Assembly: GCA_902795675.1 (NCBI GenBank)
Contig: CADBLZ010000092.1
Span: forward strand, 1 to 16,192
Reading direction: 5' to 3'
Length of the DNA stretch: 16,192 nucleotides
Origin: an uncultured Erysipelotrichaceae bacterium
GTDB lineage: Bacteria > Bacillota_I > Bacilli_A > RF39 > UBA660
Shown: in pieces, positions 1 to 7,786 of the stretch
Numbering within the stretch: the first letter of the stretch is position 1
Layout: every line of letters begins with the position of its first letter
Position numbers and translations under genes: made by a program
The notes under the pieces: model-generated
The model's database searches: none
What the model saw: only the letters and a program-made list of their open reading frames with translations
What the model was told of the DNA's origin: nothing

Positions 1-507
1 AAGGGTGATTATAAATTATTATGGGTTACTGACTTCCCATCATTTGAATGGTCTGAAGAAGAAAGTAGATTTGTTGCATGCCACCATCCATTTACAATGC
101 CTAAGGATGAAGATGTTGAAAAACTTCTTACTGATAAAGAACATTGTTATTCAAAAGCTTACGATATCGTAATTAACGGTTATGAAGCAGGTGGAGGATC
201 TATTCGTATCCATGATGAAAAAGTACAAGAAACAATGTTTAAAGCTCTTGAATTAACGGAAGAAGATATTAGAAATAAATTTGGTTTCTTCGTAGATGCA
301 TTAAAATATGGTTGCCCTCCACATGGTGGATTTGCTTTAGGATTAGATAGAATGACAATGATTCTATGTGAAACAGAAAACATAAGAGATGTTATTGCAT
401 TCCCTAAAACAGCAGCAGCAACAGATTTAATGTGTGAATGTCCAAGTCCTGTTACGGAAGAACAATTAAAGGAACTAGGTCTTAGTATTGATAAAAAGAA
501 TATCTAA
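1..507 (+). CDS. aspS: Aspartyl-tRNA synthetase, C-terminal part (5' end outside the window)
   Basis: This is the last 168 codons of a class II aminoacyl-tRNA synthetase that charges tRNA-Asp in the cytoplasm. The reading frame is open from base 1, so the gene starts upstream. The visible part carries the bacterial AspS signatures WVTDFPSFEW at the left edge, then CHHPFTMP (about nt 79-102), GGGSIRIHD (about nt 190-216), and class II motif 3 as GGFALGLDRM (about nt 325-354), which binds ATP. It ends with the usual short tail after FPKTAAATDLM. The N-terminal anticodon-binding domain and the GAD domain lie outside the window, so I cannot tell whether the enzyme is discriminating or also charges tRNA-Asn. 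The stop codon TAA (505-507) forms most of the loop of the terminator hairpin. The gene ends a transcription unit. Confidence 0.93.
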   Translation, partial: KGDYKLLWVTDFPSFEWSEEESRFVACHHPFTMPKDEDVEKLLTDKEHCYSKAYDIVINGYEAGGGSIRIHDEKVQETMFKALELTEEDIRNKFGFFVDALKYGCPPHGGFALGLDRMTMILCETENIRDVIAFPKTAAATDLMCECPSPVTEEQLKELGLSIDKKNI

Positions 508-523
508 TGATATTCTTTTTTTT
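493..523 (+). terminator. Intrinsic terminator of aspS
   Basis: A perfect 12-bp stem (493-504 with 509-520) encloses a 4-nt loop, TAAT. The right arm runs directly into the T-tract ending at 523. The stop codon of aspS occupies three of the four loop bases, and the left arm is the last four sense codons. Confidence 0.85.
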
Positions 524-541
524 ATTTTCTTATGCTATAAT
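513..541 (+). promoter_or_regulatory. Sigma-A type promoter, extended -10, for the 566 operon
   Basis: The -10 box TATAAT (536-541) is preceded by TGC, giving the extended -10 string TATGCTATAAT (531-541). The -35 position at 17-bp spacing (513-518, TTCTTT) is a poor match and lies inside the terminator's right arm and T-tract. The predicted transcript start is near 548, giving a leader of about 18 nt with the Shine-Dalgarno AGAGG at 554-558. Confidence 0.7.
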
Positions 542-565
542 TAACTAGAATAAAGAGGTATTTAT

Positions 566-1405
566 ATGACAAATAAGGATGTTGGCTTACGTAGTGTCTT
601 ATTTTTAGTTGTTGGTATCTTATTATTACTATCATTAATAATATGTATTTATATTGTTAATGACGAAAAAGATTTAGTAAAAATTAGTAGTACGGTTATT
701 GATGTAAAAAAAGATAGTGATGGTACTGGTAAGAATGATGTTACTGTATCTTATACAGTTAATAGTAATAATTATGAATACAATTTCTATTATAAAGATT
801 ATATTAATGTAGGCGATAAAATTGATATATATTATCATGATAATGATGCTACTGATATTGAGATAAGTAAAACAACTAAACTAATCTTTATCTTCCCAAT
901 AATGGGTTTGGTATTATGTATTGTTGGTTTAATTGAATTATTTAAGAATAGTAATAATAGTGGTGATCGTTTTAGAGAAGATTATGAAGTACAAGCTTTA
1001 GGTATCTCTGGTGATTATAATAAAGTAAAAGTATTATCAGATGATGAAATACCTCTAAGTAAATTAGATGAAACAGGAGATATACCTATTAAACAAATAT
1101 ATATATCTAGTATGGAAAAAGAAAAATATATACCAAGATATTATTATATATCTGGTGGTAAGTTAGTTTATGAAGTAGGTAATGAAGTATTTAATGATAT
1201 TAGTTTAGAATCAATTACGAAAGTTACACAAACAATTAATAGTGAAGGTAAGTTAGTAAAAGTAACTGTTGAATCTAAAAGTATTATTTTAGTTTTAACA
1301 GAAATGAAAGATACTAATTTAAGTGAAGTAACAGAATACTTACATGAATCAATGTTAAGTATTGATGATGAATTCCAAGAGGAAATTGAATATAAAGAAT
1401 ATTAG
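566..1405 (+). CDS. Membrane protein with DUF3592-like extracellular domain and cytoplasmic tail
   Basis: A protein of 279 residues with two predicted membrane helices (about 9-30 and 105-126). Between them, residues 33-103 form a beta-rich segment with the pattern TVIDV, GKND, VSYTV and VGDKIDIYY, which I recognise as DUF3592-like. This segment should face outside. Residues 127-279 should be cytoplasmic; they are acidic and beta-rich, with a possible PH/YcxB-like pattern (ISGGKLVYEV, then SLESITKVTQT) that I cannot confirm. The ATG at 566 is supported by AGAGG at 554-558. It is the first gene of a unit with the three genes that follow. The function is unknown. A second protein with a similar ectodomain is encoded at 6946-7746. 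Confidence 0.85.
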   Translation: MTNKDVGLRSVLFLVVGILLLLSLIICIYIVNDEKDLVKISSTVIDVKKDSDGTGKNDVTVSYTVNSNNYEYNFYYKDYINVGDKIDIYYHDNDATDIEISKTTKLIFIFPIMGLVLCIVGLIELFKNSNNSGDRFREDYEVQALGISGDYNKVKVLSDDEIPLSKLDETGDIPIKQIYISSMEKEKYIPRYYYISGGKLVYEVGNEVFNDISLESITKVTQTINSEGKLVKVTVESKSIILVLTEMKDTNLSEVTEYLHESMLSIDDEFQEEIEYKEY

Positions 1406-1420
1406 AAGGAAGTAATAAAT

Positions 1421-1861
1421 ATGAATAGTAAATTGCTTAATAAATTATTATTTGTTATAGGTTTAATATCATATTTAGTAGGTTTATTCATTCTAGTATA
1501 TGCAAGTGTTACAAAGAAAGGTTTATTGTTTGATGCTAATCTAACAAGTAATGATTTTAGAATGATGAAAATAGTAGGTTTAGTAATCTTTGCTGTTGGA
1601 TTCACAATTTTTATGATTAGTATTATAAAGTTATATCAAACAGAAGATATGGGTGAGAATAATTTTAGTTTAATAATAGAAGGTAAAGCTGATGTTATTA
1701 CAATTATTATGATGACTTATATCTTGATAGTAATGATGGTATTATGTTTAATATTTGATGAATTAATAGGAGCAGTATTGTTTGGTATTGCAATCATTAT
1801 TCAAAATGTATTAAATAATATACTAGTTCGTTACTATAATAAAAAGGTAAAGAAGTTATGA
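1421..1861 (+). CDS. Four-helix membrane protein, hypothetical
   Basis: A protein of 146 residues, largely hydrophobic, with four predicted membrane helices (about 9-29, 49-69, 90-112 and 115-135) and a basic C-terminal tail (RYYNKKVKKL). I recognise no catalytic motif or family. The Shine-Dalgarno AAGGA (1406-1410) starts just after the stop codon of the upstream gene. The last codon overlaps the next start by 4 nt (ATGA at 1858-1861), which points to coupled translation. Its place among other small membrane proteins suggests an envelope role, but this is inference. Confidence 0.75.
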   Translation: MNSKLLNKLLFVIGLISYLVGLFILVYASVTKKGLLFDANLTSNDFRMMKIVGLVIFAVGFTIFMISIIKLYQTEDMGENNFSLIIEGKADVITIIMMTYILIVMMVLCLIFDELIGAVLFGIAIIIQNVLNNILVRYYNKKVKKL

Positions 1862-2160
1862 GTAAGTTTAAGAATATAGTTCACAATTTATTTAATAGTA
1901 CATCTGAAACTAGTTACAAAACAGTTTATTATCGTCCTAAAAAGGGAAGATTAATAGCATGGTTTATTGGAAGTCTTATCTTTATGATTATGATCCTAGT
2001 ATTTAGTTTTGGTAATTATACTAATAGAATGTTTCTAATTATGTTTATTAGTGATTTAGTTATTCTTATATATTGCTCAATTAACTTATTTGGTAAGGGG
2101 ATATATTTTAAGAAACAAATAGAAGTTAATAAGGAGAATAAGGATGAACATAGGGATTGA
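1858..2160 (+). CDS. Small two-helix membrane protein, hypothetical
   Basis: A protein of 100 residues. A hydrophilic N-terminus with basic residues (YYRPKKGR) precedes two predicted membrane helices (about 32-51 and 57-77). A short charged tail rich in Lys, Glu and Asp follows. The start overlaps the previous stop (ATGA), and no strong Shine-Dalgarno precedes it, so translation by re-initiation is likely. Its last 17 nt overlap the start of the nucleotidase gene. I recognise no family. The arrangement suggests that it is made in step with the 1421 protein, perhaps as a membrane partner. Confidence 0.7.
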   Translation: MSKFKNIVHNLFNSTSETSYKTVYYRPKKGRLIAWFIGSLIFMIMILVFSFGNYTNRMFLIMFISDLVILIYCSINLFGKGIYFKKQIEVNKENKDEHRD

Positions 2161-2701
2161 TATTGATGATACAATAACTTATACATATGAGAATATGTTA
2201 CCATTTGTATCAGTTATGTATAATAAAAACTTAGTTGATTTATATAAAGCTAAACCTAGTTATCAAGAACTAATAAAGACTTTACCAAATTATGATAAGT
2301 TTGTTCATGATACATTTCCAGCAATGGTTAAGTTAGTACCATTAAGACCTCATGTTGTTGAAGTACTAGAAAAACTAAAGCGTGATGGTCATAAGTTAAT
2401 ATTTATTACTGCTAGATCAGATGATGAATATTTAGGTAGAGCTTATGAATATAGTTTTGAATATTTAAAAGTTAATAAAGTACCATTCGATAAATTAGTT
2501 ATCGGTAGTAAGAATAAGAGTATAGATTGTATATCTAATAATATAGATTTATTTATTGATGACTCTTCTAAACACTGCAAAGCAGTACAAAGAAAAGGTA
2601 TTCCAGTTATTCAAATGGCTAACTCATTTACTTCACCAGTAAGAGGTATAAGAAGAGCTAAAGATTGGAATGAAGTATACGATATTATTAAGGAAATGTG
2701 A
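2144..2701 (+). CDS. HAD-superfamily 5'-nucleotidase-like phosphatase (NT5C/YqfW type)
   Basis: A cytoplasmic enzyme of 185 residues with the HAD motifs in order. Motif I is DIDDT (residues 6-10, nucleophile Asp6 and acid Asp8). Motif II is FITAR (Thr89). A lysine in GSKNKS (123 or 125) can serve as motif III, and FIDDSS (Asp139, Asp140) is motif IV for Mg2+. The fold and length match the 5'(3')-deoxyribonucleotidase C-type proteins of Firmicutes, such as B. subtilis YqfW, which are thought to dephosphorylate nucleoside monophosphates. The substrate cannot be read from the sequence. ATG 2144 is set by AAGGAG at 2131-2136. It overlaps the previous gene by 17 nt and is the last gene of the operon. 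Its stop TGA is in the terminator stem. Confidence 0.82.
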   Translation: MNIGIDIDDTITYTYENMLPFVSVMYNKNLVDLYKAKPSYQELIKTLPNYDKFVHDTFPAMVKLVPLRPHVVEVLEKLKRDGHKLIFITARSDDEYLGRAYEYSFEYLKVNKVPFDKLVIGSKNKSIDCISNNIDLFIDDSSKHCKAVQRKGIPVIQMANSFTSPVRGIRRAKDWNEVYDIIKEM

Positions 2702-2727
2702 GAGTTTTGTGAACTCTTACTTTTTTT
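2698..2727 (+). terminator. Intrinsic terminator of the 566-2701 operon
   Basis: A 9-bp stem with one G-U pair (2698-2706 with 2712-2720) has a 5-nt loop and is followed by seven T residues (2721-2727). The TGA stop codon (2699-2701) lies in the left arm. Confidence 0.85.
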
Positions 2728-2728
2728 A

Positions 2729-2757
2729 TTGAATAGATTTTAATATTCTTATATAAT
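2729..2757 (+). promoter_or_regulatory. Sigma-A promoter for the ABC exporter genes
   Basis: The -35 element TTGAAT (2729-2734) and the -10 element TATAAT (2752-2757) are separated by exactly 17 bp. This is the only promoter in the window with both boxes good. It begins 1 nt after the terminator T-run. The predicted start near 2764 leaves a leader of about 23 nt with AGGTGA before ATG 2787. Confidence 0.8.
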
Positions 2758-2786
2758 TAATTAGCGACGATGAAATAGGTGATTTT

Positions 2787-4544
2787 ATGATAAAACTATT
2801 AAAGAATTTAAAAAGAAAAGACTTACTAGTTGTTTTATTCGTGTTTATTCTAGTATTCGTTCAAGTTTGGTTAGAACTTAAAATGCCAGACTATATGAGT
2901 AAGATAACAACACTTATAATGACTGATGGTACAAAAGTAATAGATGTTTTAAAAGAAGGCGGCTTTATGCTTGCTTGTGCTTTTGGATCTTTACTTTCTA
3001 GTATTTTTGTTGGTTATTTAGTTGCCAATGTAACAGCTAAATTCTCTAAGAAGGTTAGAGAAAAACTATATGATAAAGTAGTTTCATTTAATATGGGTGA
3101 AATAAAAAACTTTAGTACTTCAAGTTTAATAACTAGAACTACCAATGATATTACTAATGTTCAAATGTTTATAGCTATGGGTCTTCAATTAATGATTAAG
3201 AGTCCAATTATGGCTATATGGGCTATTACAAAGATAATAGATAAAGGTTTTGAATGGAGTATTGCTACTGCTATAGCTGTTCTTTTCATGCTTGTTTTAG
3301 GGGTTATCTTAGTAATAATAGTATTACCAAGATTTCAAAAGGTTCAAAAACTTATCGATAAACTTAATAATGTAACAAGAGAAGGTATTTCTGGTATTAG
3401 AGTTATTCATGCTTTTAATGCTGAAAATTACCAAGAGAATAAGTTTAATGATACTAATAATGAATTAACTGGGCTTCAATTATTTACGCAAAGAACATTA
3501 TCTGTTATGACTCCTTCAATGTTCTTAACAATGAATATGTTAACACTAGCTATTTACTTTATTGGTGCATTACTTATTAATGCTGCTGACTTAGTTGTTA
3601 AGATAGAACTATTCAGTAACATGGTTGTATTTACTAGTTATGCTCTACAAGTTATTATGTCATTCTTAATGTTAGCTGTTATATTTATAATGCTTCCTAG
3701 AGCACAAATAAGTGCTCATCGTATTAATGAAGTATTAGATACTGAACCAACTATTAAAGATGGTGATGTAACTGATTCTCCTAAAGATGGTGTTGTTGAA
3801 TTTAATCATGTATCATTTAAATATCCTGATGCTGATGAATATATTCTAAAAGATATTAACTTTAGTTGTAAGAAAGGTGAAACAGTAGCTTTCATTGGTT
3901 CTACTGGCTCAGGTAAATCAACATTAATTAATTTAATTCCAAGATTCTATGATGTTACTAATGGTGACATTTATATAGATGGTGTTAATGTTAAAGATTA
4001 TAAATTAAGTGCTCTACATGACAAAATAGGTTATGTACCACAAAAAGCTGTAATGCTTTCTGGAACAGTTAGTTATAACATCAAATATGGTGATAAGAAG
4101 AATTATGAAGTAACTGATAAGAAAGTTAATGAAGCAATTGATATGGCTTGCGCATCTGAGTTCGTTGATACAATGGATGGTCAAACTGATGCTCATATTG
4201 CATCAGGAGGTACTAATGTATCTGGTGGTCAAAAGCAAAGACTTGCTATTGCTAGAGCTATTGCAAGGGATCCTGAAATATTTATATTTGATGACTCATT
4301 CTCTGCATTAGATTACAAAACAGATTTTAAACTAAGACAAAATCTTAAGAAGAATTGTAAAGATTCTACTGTCTTTATTGTAGCTCAAAGAATAGGTACA
4401 ATTATGGATGCTGATAAGATTATTGTTTTAGATAAAGGTGAATGTAAAGGAATAGGTACACACAAAGAACTTATGAAGAACTGCGATGTTTACCGTGAAA
4501 TTGCTTATTCACAATTATCAAAGGAGGAATTAGAAAATGAGTAA
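2787..4544 (+). CDS. ABC exporter half-transporter, degenerate-ATPase subunit (BmrC/TM287-like)
   Basis: A protein of 585 residues: an N-terminal six-helix membrane domain (about 13-315) and a C-terminal nucleotide-binding domain. The latter has Walker A GSTGSGKST (371-379), Q-loop Gln419, an intact signature VSGGQ (478-482) and Walker B IFIFDD (498-503). The catalytic Glu after Walker B is replaced by Asp503, and the switch His is replaced by Gln534 (VAQR). These two changes mark the degenerate-site subunit of heterodimeric exporters such as BmrCD and TM287/288. It should pair with the next gene, which overlaps it by 8 nt and has the complementary canonical residues. The cargo is unknown; drugs, peptides or lipids are possible. 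The start is supported by AGGTGA just upstream of ATG 2787. Confidence 0.93.
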   Translation: MIKLLKNLKRKDLLVVLFVFILVFVQVWLELKMPDYMSKITTLIMTDGTKVIDVLKEGGFMLACAFGSLLSSIFVGYLVANVTAKFSKKVREKLYDKVVSFNMGEIKNFSTSSLITRTTNDITNVQMFIAMGLQLMIKSPIMAIWAITKIIDKGFEWSIATAIAVLFMLVLGVILVIIVLPRFQKVQKLIDKLNNVTREGISGIRVIHAFNAENYQENKFNDTNNELTGLQLFTQRTLSVMTPSMFLTMNMLTLAIYFIGALLINAADLVVKIELFSNMVVFTSYALQVIMSFLMLAVIFIMLPRAQISAHRINEVLDTEPTIKDGDVTDSPKDGVVEFNHVSFKYPDADEYILKDINFSCKKGETVAFIGSTGSGKSTLINLIPRFYDVTNGDIYIDGVNVKDYKLSALHDKIGYVPQKAVMLSGTVSYNIKYGDKKNYEVTDKKVNEAIDMACASEFVDTMDGQTDAHIASGGTNVSGGQKQRLAIARAIARDPEIFIFDDSFSALDYKTDFKLRQNLKKNCKDSTVFIVAQRIGTIMDADKIIVLDKGECKGIGTHKELMKNCDVYREIAYSQLSKEELENE

Positions 4545-6897
4545 CGAAGAAAAAACTAATAATACTCCTAAACATGGACCAGGCAGAGTAATGGAAAAAC
4601 CAAAAGATTTTAAAAAAGTTATTACTCGTCTTTTTAAAGATATGGGTAGATTTAGATTTAAAATCATTATCTCAGTTATTTTAGCAACAATTGCTGCTGT
4701 ATTCTCAATTTATGGTCCTAATAAGATTAGTGACTTAACAGAAAAGATCCAAGAAGGTTTAATAATAGATCGTGATAAGTTTGAAGAAGTATCACTAACT
4801 CTATCAGAAGATCTTGATATGGATAATTTAAGAACATTAGCAACTGAAATGCTTAATGTTGATATAAGTAGTAATACTATATCTAAAATAATGGCTGATA
4901 CAAGTATTTCGCAAGATGATAAAGTAGCATTTACTAAAACTATCTCAGAAATAAATGAAACTAATATACTTAATAAGTTATTAGAGTTACCAGCTAGTAC
5001 ATTAAAATATGTCTTACCTGATTCAGTTATATTAGGTGTAGATGTTAGTACAGAAGATAAAGTTAAATATATTAATTTAAGTAAAAAATTAAATGTTGAA
5101 GAAGCTAGTCAAGAATCATTAGTTCATATTACTGCTTCTTTACCAGAATCTATTAAGGAAATCATCTTCAAAGAAAGTACAATTGATGGTGTTAGGATTT
5201 CAAGTCAAGATAAGATTGATTTCTTATCTGCTTTAGGTTCTTTAACTAAGGATTCTAAAAATACTGATATTTATGAAGCATTAGATAAAATGCCAGAAAA
5301 TATTAAAGATTTAATTAAACCTAAAATGGATTTAGATGGTATTAAGAGTATTATCTATTTATTAGGAACTATTTATTTAATTAGTGCTATATTCAACTAT
5401 ATTCAAGCATTTATTATGGAAGGTGTATCAAATAGATTTGCAAGAGAATTTAGAAAGAGTCTTGCTCTAAAGATTAATCGTTTACCACTTAAGTATTTCG
5501 ATAATCATACTGTTGGTGATACATTATCTAGAATGACAAATGATATTGATACAATTGAAATGGCACTAGATAGTTCATTAAGTACATTAATGAATCAAAT
5601 AACATTAGTAGCAGGATCTATTATTATGATGTTTGTTACTAACTGGATCATGGCTGTATCAGCAATCCTTTCTTCAATAATAGGATTTGTTTTCATGGGT
5701 CTTATTATGTCTAGAAGTCAAAAGTACTTCCAAATGAGACAAAAAGAACTTGGAAAATTAAATGGTCATATTGAAGAAGTATATCGTAGTTTAAATGTTG
5801 TAAAAGCTTACAATGGTGAAAGTGATGCAAGCGAAAAATTTGATCGTTATAATAATAACGTTTATAAAGCTAACTTTAAATCACAATTCCTTGGTGGTTT
5901 AATGCCTCCAATCATGGGCTTCATTGGTAACTTCAGTTATGTTGTTGTTTGTGTTGTTGGTGCTGTATTAGTACTTCATAAAACAATTAATTTTGGTGAT
6001 GTAGTAGCATTTATTATCTATGTAAGATTATTTACTAATCCACTTTCTCAATTAGCACAAAGCTTCACTCAACTTCAAACTGCTGCTGCAGCTGGTGAAA
6101 GAGTATATGAATTTATGGATGAAGAAGAAATGCCTGAAGAAGAAGTTAAACATGAACTTAAGAAGATAAAAGGTGAAGTTGAATTTGAACACGTTAAGTT
6201 CGGTTATACAGAAGATAAAGTAATTATTAAAGACTTCTCTTGTAAAGTTAAGAGTGGTGAAAAGATTGCTATCGTTGGACCAACTGGTGCTGGTAAAACT
6301 ACTTTAGTAAATCTATTAATGAAGTTCTATAATATTAATTCTGGTTCTATTAAGATTGATGGAATTGATACCAATGAATTAAGTAGAGATAATATTCATG
6401 ATTCATTTATTATGGTTTTACAAGATACATGGTTATTTAATGGTACTATTAGAGATAATATTAAATATAATCAAAAGAAAGTTTCTGATGAAGAAATATG
6501 GAATGCTTTAAGAGTAGTTGGTGTTGATCACTTTGTTAAGAGTTTACCTGGTGGACTTGATTATGAAATAACTGATAATGATTCTATCAGTGCTGGTGAA
6601 AAACAATTATTAACTATTGCTAGAGGTATGATTAAAGATTCACCATTACTTATCTTAGATGAAGCTACTTCATCAGTTGATACAAGAACAGAAGAATTAG
6701 TTCAAAAATCAATGGATAAGTTAATGGAAGGTAGAACATCATTTATTATTGCTCATAGACTATCAACTATTAAAAATGCTGACTTAATCTTAGTAATGAA
6801 TGATGGTAATATTATTGAACAAGGTACTCATGATGAATTAATTAAACAAAATGGTTTCTATGCTGATTTATATAATTCACAATTTGAAAAAATATAA
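4537..6897 (+). CDS. ABC exporter half-transporter, catalytic subunit with large repeat-built extracellular domain (BmrD-like)
   Basis: A protein of 786 residues, about 200 longer than its partner. After TM1 (about 41-60) an insertion of about 210 residues (62-270) precedes TM2 (about 271-290). It should be extracellular and contains four related units of about 50 residues (see the repeat entry). The rest is a normal exporter: intracellular loops with FDNHTVGDTLSRMTNDI, Walker A GPTGAGKTT (581-589), Q-loop Gln629, Walker B LLILDE with catalytic Glu709, and switch His740. Its signature is altered (ISAGEKQ, 684-690, instead of LSGGQ). Together with the partner's Asp503 and Gln534, this gives one consensus and one degenerate ATP site. 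Translation starts at ATG 4537 behind a near-perfect AAGGAGG (4521-4527). B. subtilis BmrD has a smaller ectodomain at the same place, so the position is known but this size and repetition are notable. Confidence 0.93.
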   Translation: MSNEEKTNNTPKHGPGRVMEKPKDFKKVITRLFKDMGRFRFKIIISVILATIAAVFSIYGPNKISDLTEKIQEGLIIDRDKFEEVSLTLSEDLDMDNLRTLATEMLNVDISSNTISKIMADTSISQDDKVAFTKTISEINETNILNKLLELPASTLKYVLPDSVILGVDVSTEDKVKYINLSKKLNVEEASQESLVHITASLPESIKEIIFKESTIDGVRISSQDKIDFLSALGSLTKDSKNTDIYEALDKMPENIKDLIKPKMDLDGIKSIIYLLGTIYLISAIFNYIQAFIMEGVSNRFAREFRKSLALKINRLPLKYFDNHTVGDTLSRMTNDIDTIEMALDSSLSTLMNQITLVAGSIIMMFVTNWIMAVSAILSSIIGFVFMGLIMSRSQKYFQMRQKELGKLNGHIEEVYRSLNVVKAYNGESDASEKFDRYNNNVYKANFKSQFLGGLMPPIMGFIGNFSYVVVCVVGAVLVLHKTINFGDVVAFIIYVRLFTNPLSQLAQSFTQLQTAAAAGERVYEFMDEEEMPEEEVKHELKKIKGEVEFEHVKFGYTEDKVIIKDFSCKVKSGEKIAIVGPTGAGKTTLVNLLMKFYNINSGSIKIDGIDTNELSRDNIHDSFIMVLQDTWLFNGTIRDNIKYNQKKVSDEEIWNALRVVGVDHFVKSLPGGLDYEITDNDSISAGEKQLLTIARGMIKDSPLLILDEATSSVDTRTEELVQKSMDKLMEGRTSFIIAHRLSTIKNADLILVMNDGNIIEQGTHDELIKQNGFYADLYNSQFEKI
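4762..5346 (+). repeat. Four tandem ~50-residue protein repeats in the exporter's extracellular loop
   Basis: Coding repeats, visible at protein level only. The units begin at residues about 76 (IIDRDKFEEV), 124 (ISQDDKVAFT), 170 (VSTEDKVKYI) and 221 (ISSQDKIDFL). Units 2-4 share a middle of L..LP..(L/I)K and end in a (V/I)-(L/D)-G-(V/I) element (ILGVDV, IDGVRI, LDGIKS). Unit 1 is the most divergent. The DNA is not obviously repeated, so the duplication is old. Secondary structure looks helical. Confidence 0.7.
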
Positions 6898-6919
6898 GAA
6901 GGATTTAATCCTTCTTTTT
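6896..6919 (+). terminator. Intrinsic terminator of the ABC exporter operon
   Basis: A perfect 9-bp stem (6896-6904 with 6908-6916) has a 3-nt loop TTA and a T-run to 6919. The TAA stop (6895-6897) enters the left arm. The next promoter's extended -10 string starts on the last T. Confidence 0.85.
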
Positions 6920-6929
6920 ATGTTATAAT
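6919..6929 (+). promoter_or_regulatory. Extended -10 promoter fused to the preceding terminator
   Basis: TATGTTATAAT (6919-6929) with -10 box TATAAT at 6924-6929. The -35 position at 17 bp (6901-6906) is in the hairpin and does not match. The transcript should start near 6936, only about 10 nt before ATG 6946. Confidence 0.65.
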
Positions 6930-6945
6930 AAAGTAGTGATAGGAT

Positions 6946-7746
6946 ATGGAAGAAAAGAAAGAGAAAAAGAGTTTAAAAGATTTATTAAGTATTATCTTTT
7001 TGATAATGGGTATTGTACTATTTATATTTACTAGTAGTACTTATTTAACATGGGAACATGAAAAAGAAAACCTAAATAAAGTATATGCTAAGTATGATGA
7101 AGATAAACTAACTTATGAATTAAAAAAGAATATATATGAAGTAAAAGAAATTAAGAACTTCTATAAAGAAGAAGTTAAAGAATTATCCTTAGACGAAGAT
7201 GAAATAGTAACTCTTTATTGTAATAAAGATAGTGAATGTATTTATGTTAATAATAAGTTAGATGTTTATATGTTTACTCATCCAGCTAATTTAATTTATA
7301 TATCTATTATTATGTTTATTATTTCTATTCTTTATATTATTTATAAAAAGAATAATAATAAAATGATTAATATAATAGTTAGTGTTATTGTTATATGTTC
7401 ATCTTTAGGTTTATTAAGTTATCAAATATATAACTTATGTAATTACTATTTCTTTATTCATAACAATAATAATGTTAGTAATGGTATGGTTATTAACAAG
7501 ATTAAAGATAGTGGTTATTTAATAGAATATGATGTTGATAAAGAAACATATTATTATGAAACTACTAATAAACTAAATGTTAAAGATGAAGTAACAGTTT
7601 ATTACGGACATAATAAAGATGGTAAAATGCTTAGTGAAGTTAAACATAATCCATTTAAAATAAATGAATTAGTTTATATCTTTATTATCCTGATTATTGG
7701 TGTTTATTATTTAATATTATCTAGAAAAGAAAAAGAAGAGAAGTAG
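6946..7746 (+). CDS. Four-helix membrane protein with DUF3592-like ectodomain
   Basis: A protein of 266 residues with a Lys/Glu-rich N-terminus and four predicted membrane helices (about 13-32, 115-134, 140-166 and 241-258). There are two outside segments. The second (about 177-235) shows a DUF3592-like pattern: GMVINKI, then LIEYDVD, then VKDEVTVYYGHNKDG. The first (33-114) is more diverged but has a matching VTLYCNKDSE element, so the protein may be a tandem duplication of helix-ectodomain-helix. Two Cys (92, 98) in the first ectodomain could form a disulfide. It is transcribed alone from its own promoter between two terminators. No clear Shine-Dalgarno exists (AGG is only 2 nt before the ATG), so initiation may be unusual. 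The function is unknown. Confidence 0.82.
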   Translation: MEEKKEKKSLKDLLSIIFLIMGIVLFIFTSSTYLTWEHEKENLNKVYAKYDEDKLTYELKKNIYEVKEIKNFYKEEVKELSLDEDEIVTLYCNKDSECIYVNNKLDVYMFTHPANLIYISIIMFIISILYIIYKKNNNKMINIIVSVIVICSSLGLLSYQIYNLCNYYFFIHNNNNVSNGMVINKIKDSGYLIEYDVDKETYYYETTNKLNVKDEVTVYYGHNKDGKMLSEVKHNPFKINELVYIFIILIIGVYYLILSRKEKEEK

Positions 7747-7766
7747 TCGTTATCGACTACTTTTTT
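7740..7766 (+). terminator. Intrinsic terminator of the 6946 gene
   Basis: A 9-bp perfect stem (7741-7749 with 7754-7762), extendable by a G-T pair at 7740, has loop TTAT and T-run 7761-7766. The TAG stop (7744-7746) lies in the left arm. Confidence 0.88.
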
Positions 7767-7775
7767 AAATTATCT

Positions 7776-7786
7776 TATGTTATAAT
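7776..7786 (+). promoter_or_regulatory. Extended -10 promoter for the DUF2207 unit
   Basis: TATGTTATAAT (7776-7786), identical to the string at 6919. The -35 position falls at the end of the terminator stem (7758-7763, TACTTT) and is a poor match. The predicted start near 7793 leaves a leader of about 19 nt with AGGAGG at 7800-7805. Confidence 0.68.

Noticed and set aside
180..383. Reverse-strand ORF within aspS
   Set aside because: Shadow of a strongly conserved synthetase region with no independent signals. The same applies to reverse ORFs at 1402-1605, 2016-2204, 4014-4196 and 14648-14842, and to the forward shadow at 4129-4311.
6295..6330. Possible frameshift or inactivation of an ABC ATPase domain
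   Set aside because: Both nucleotide-binding domains are complete. The Asp503/Gln534 changes match the normal degenerate subunit of heterodimeric exporters rather than decay.
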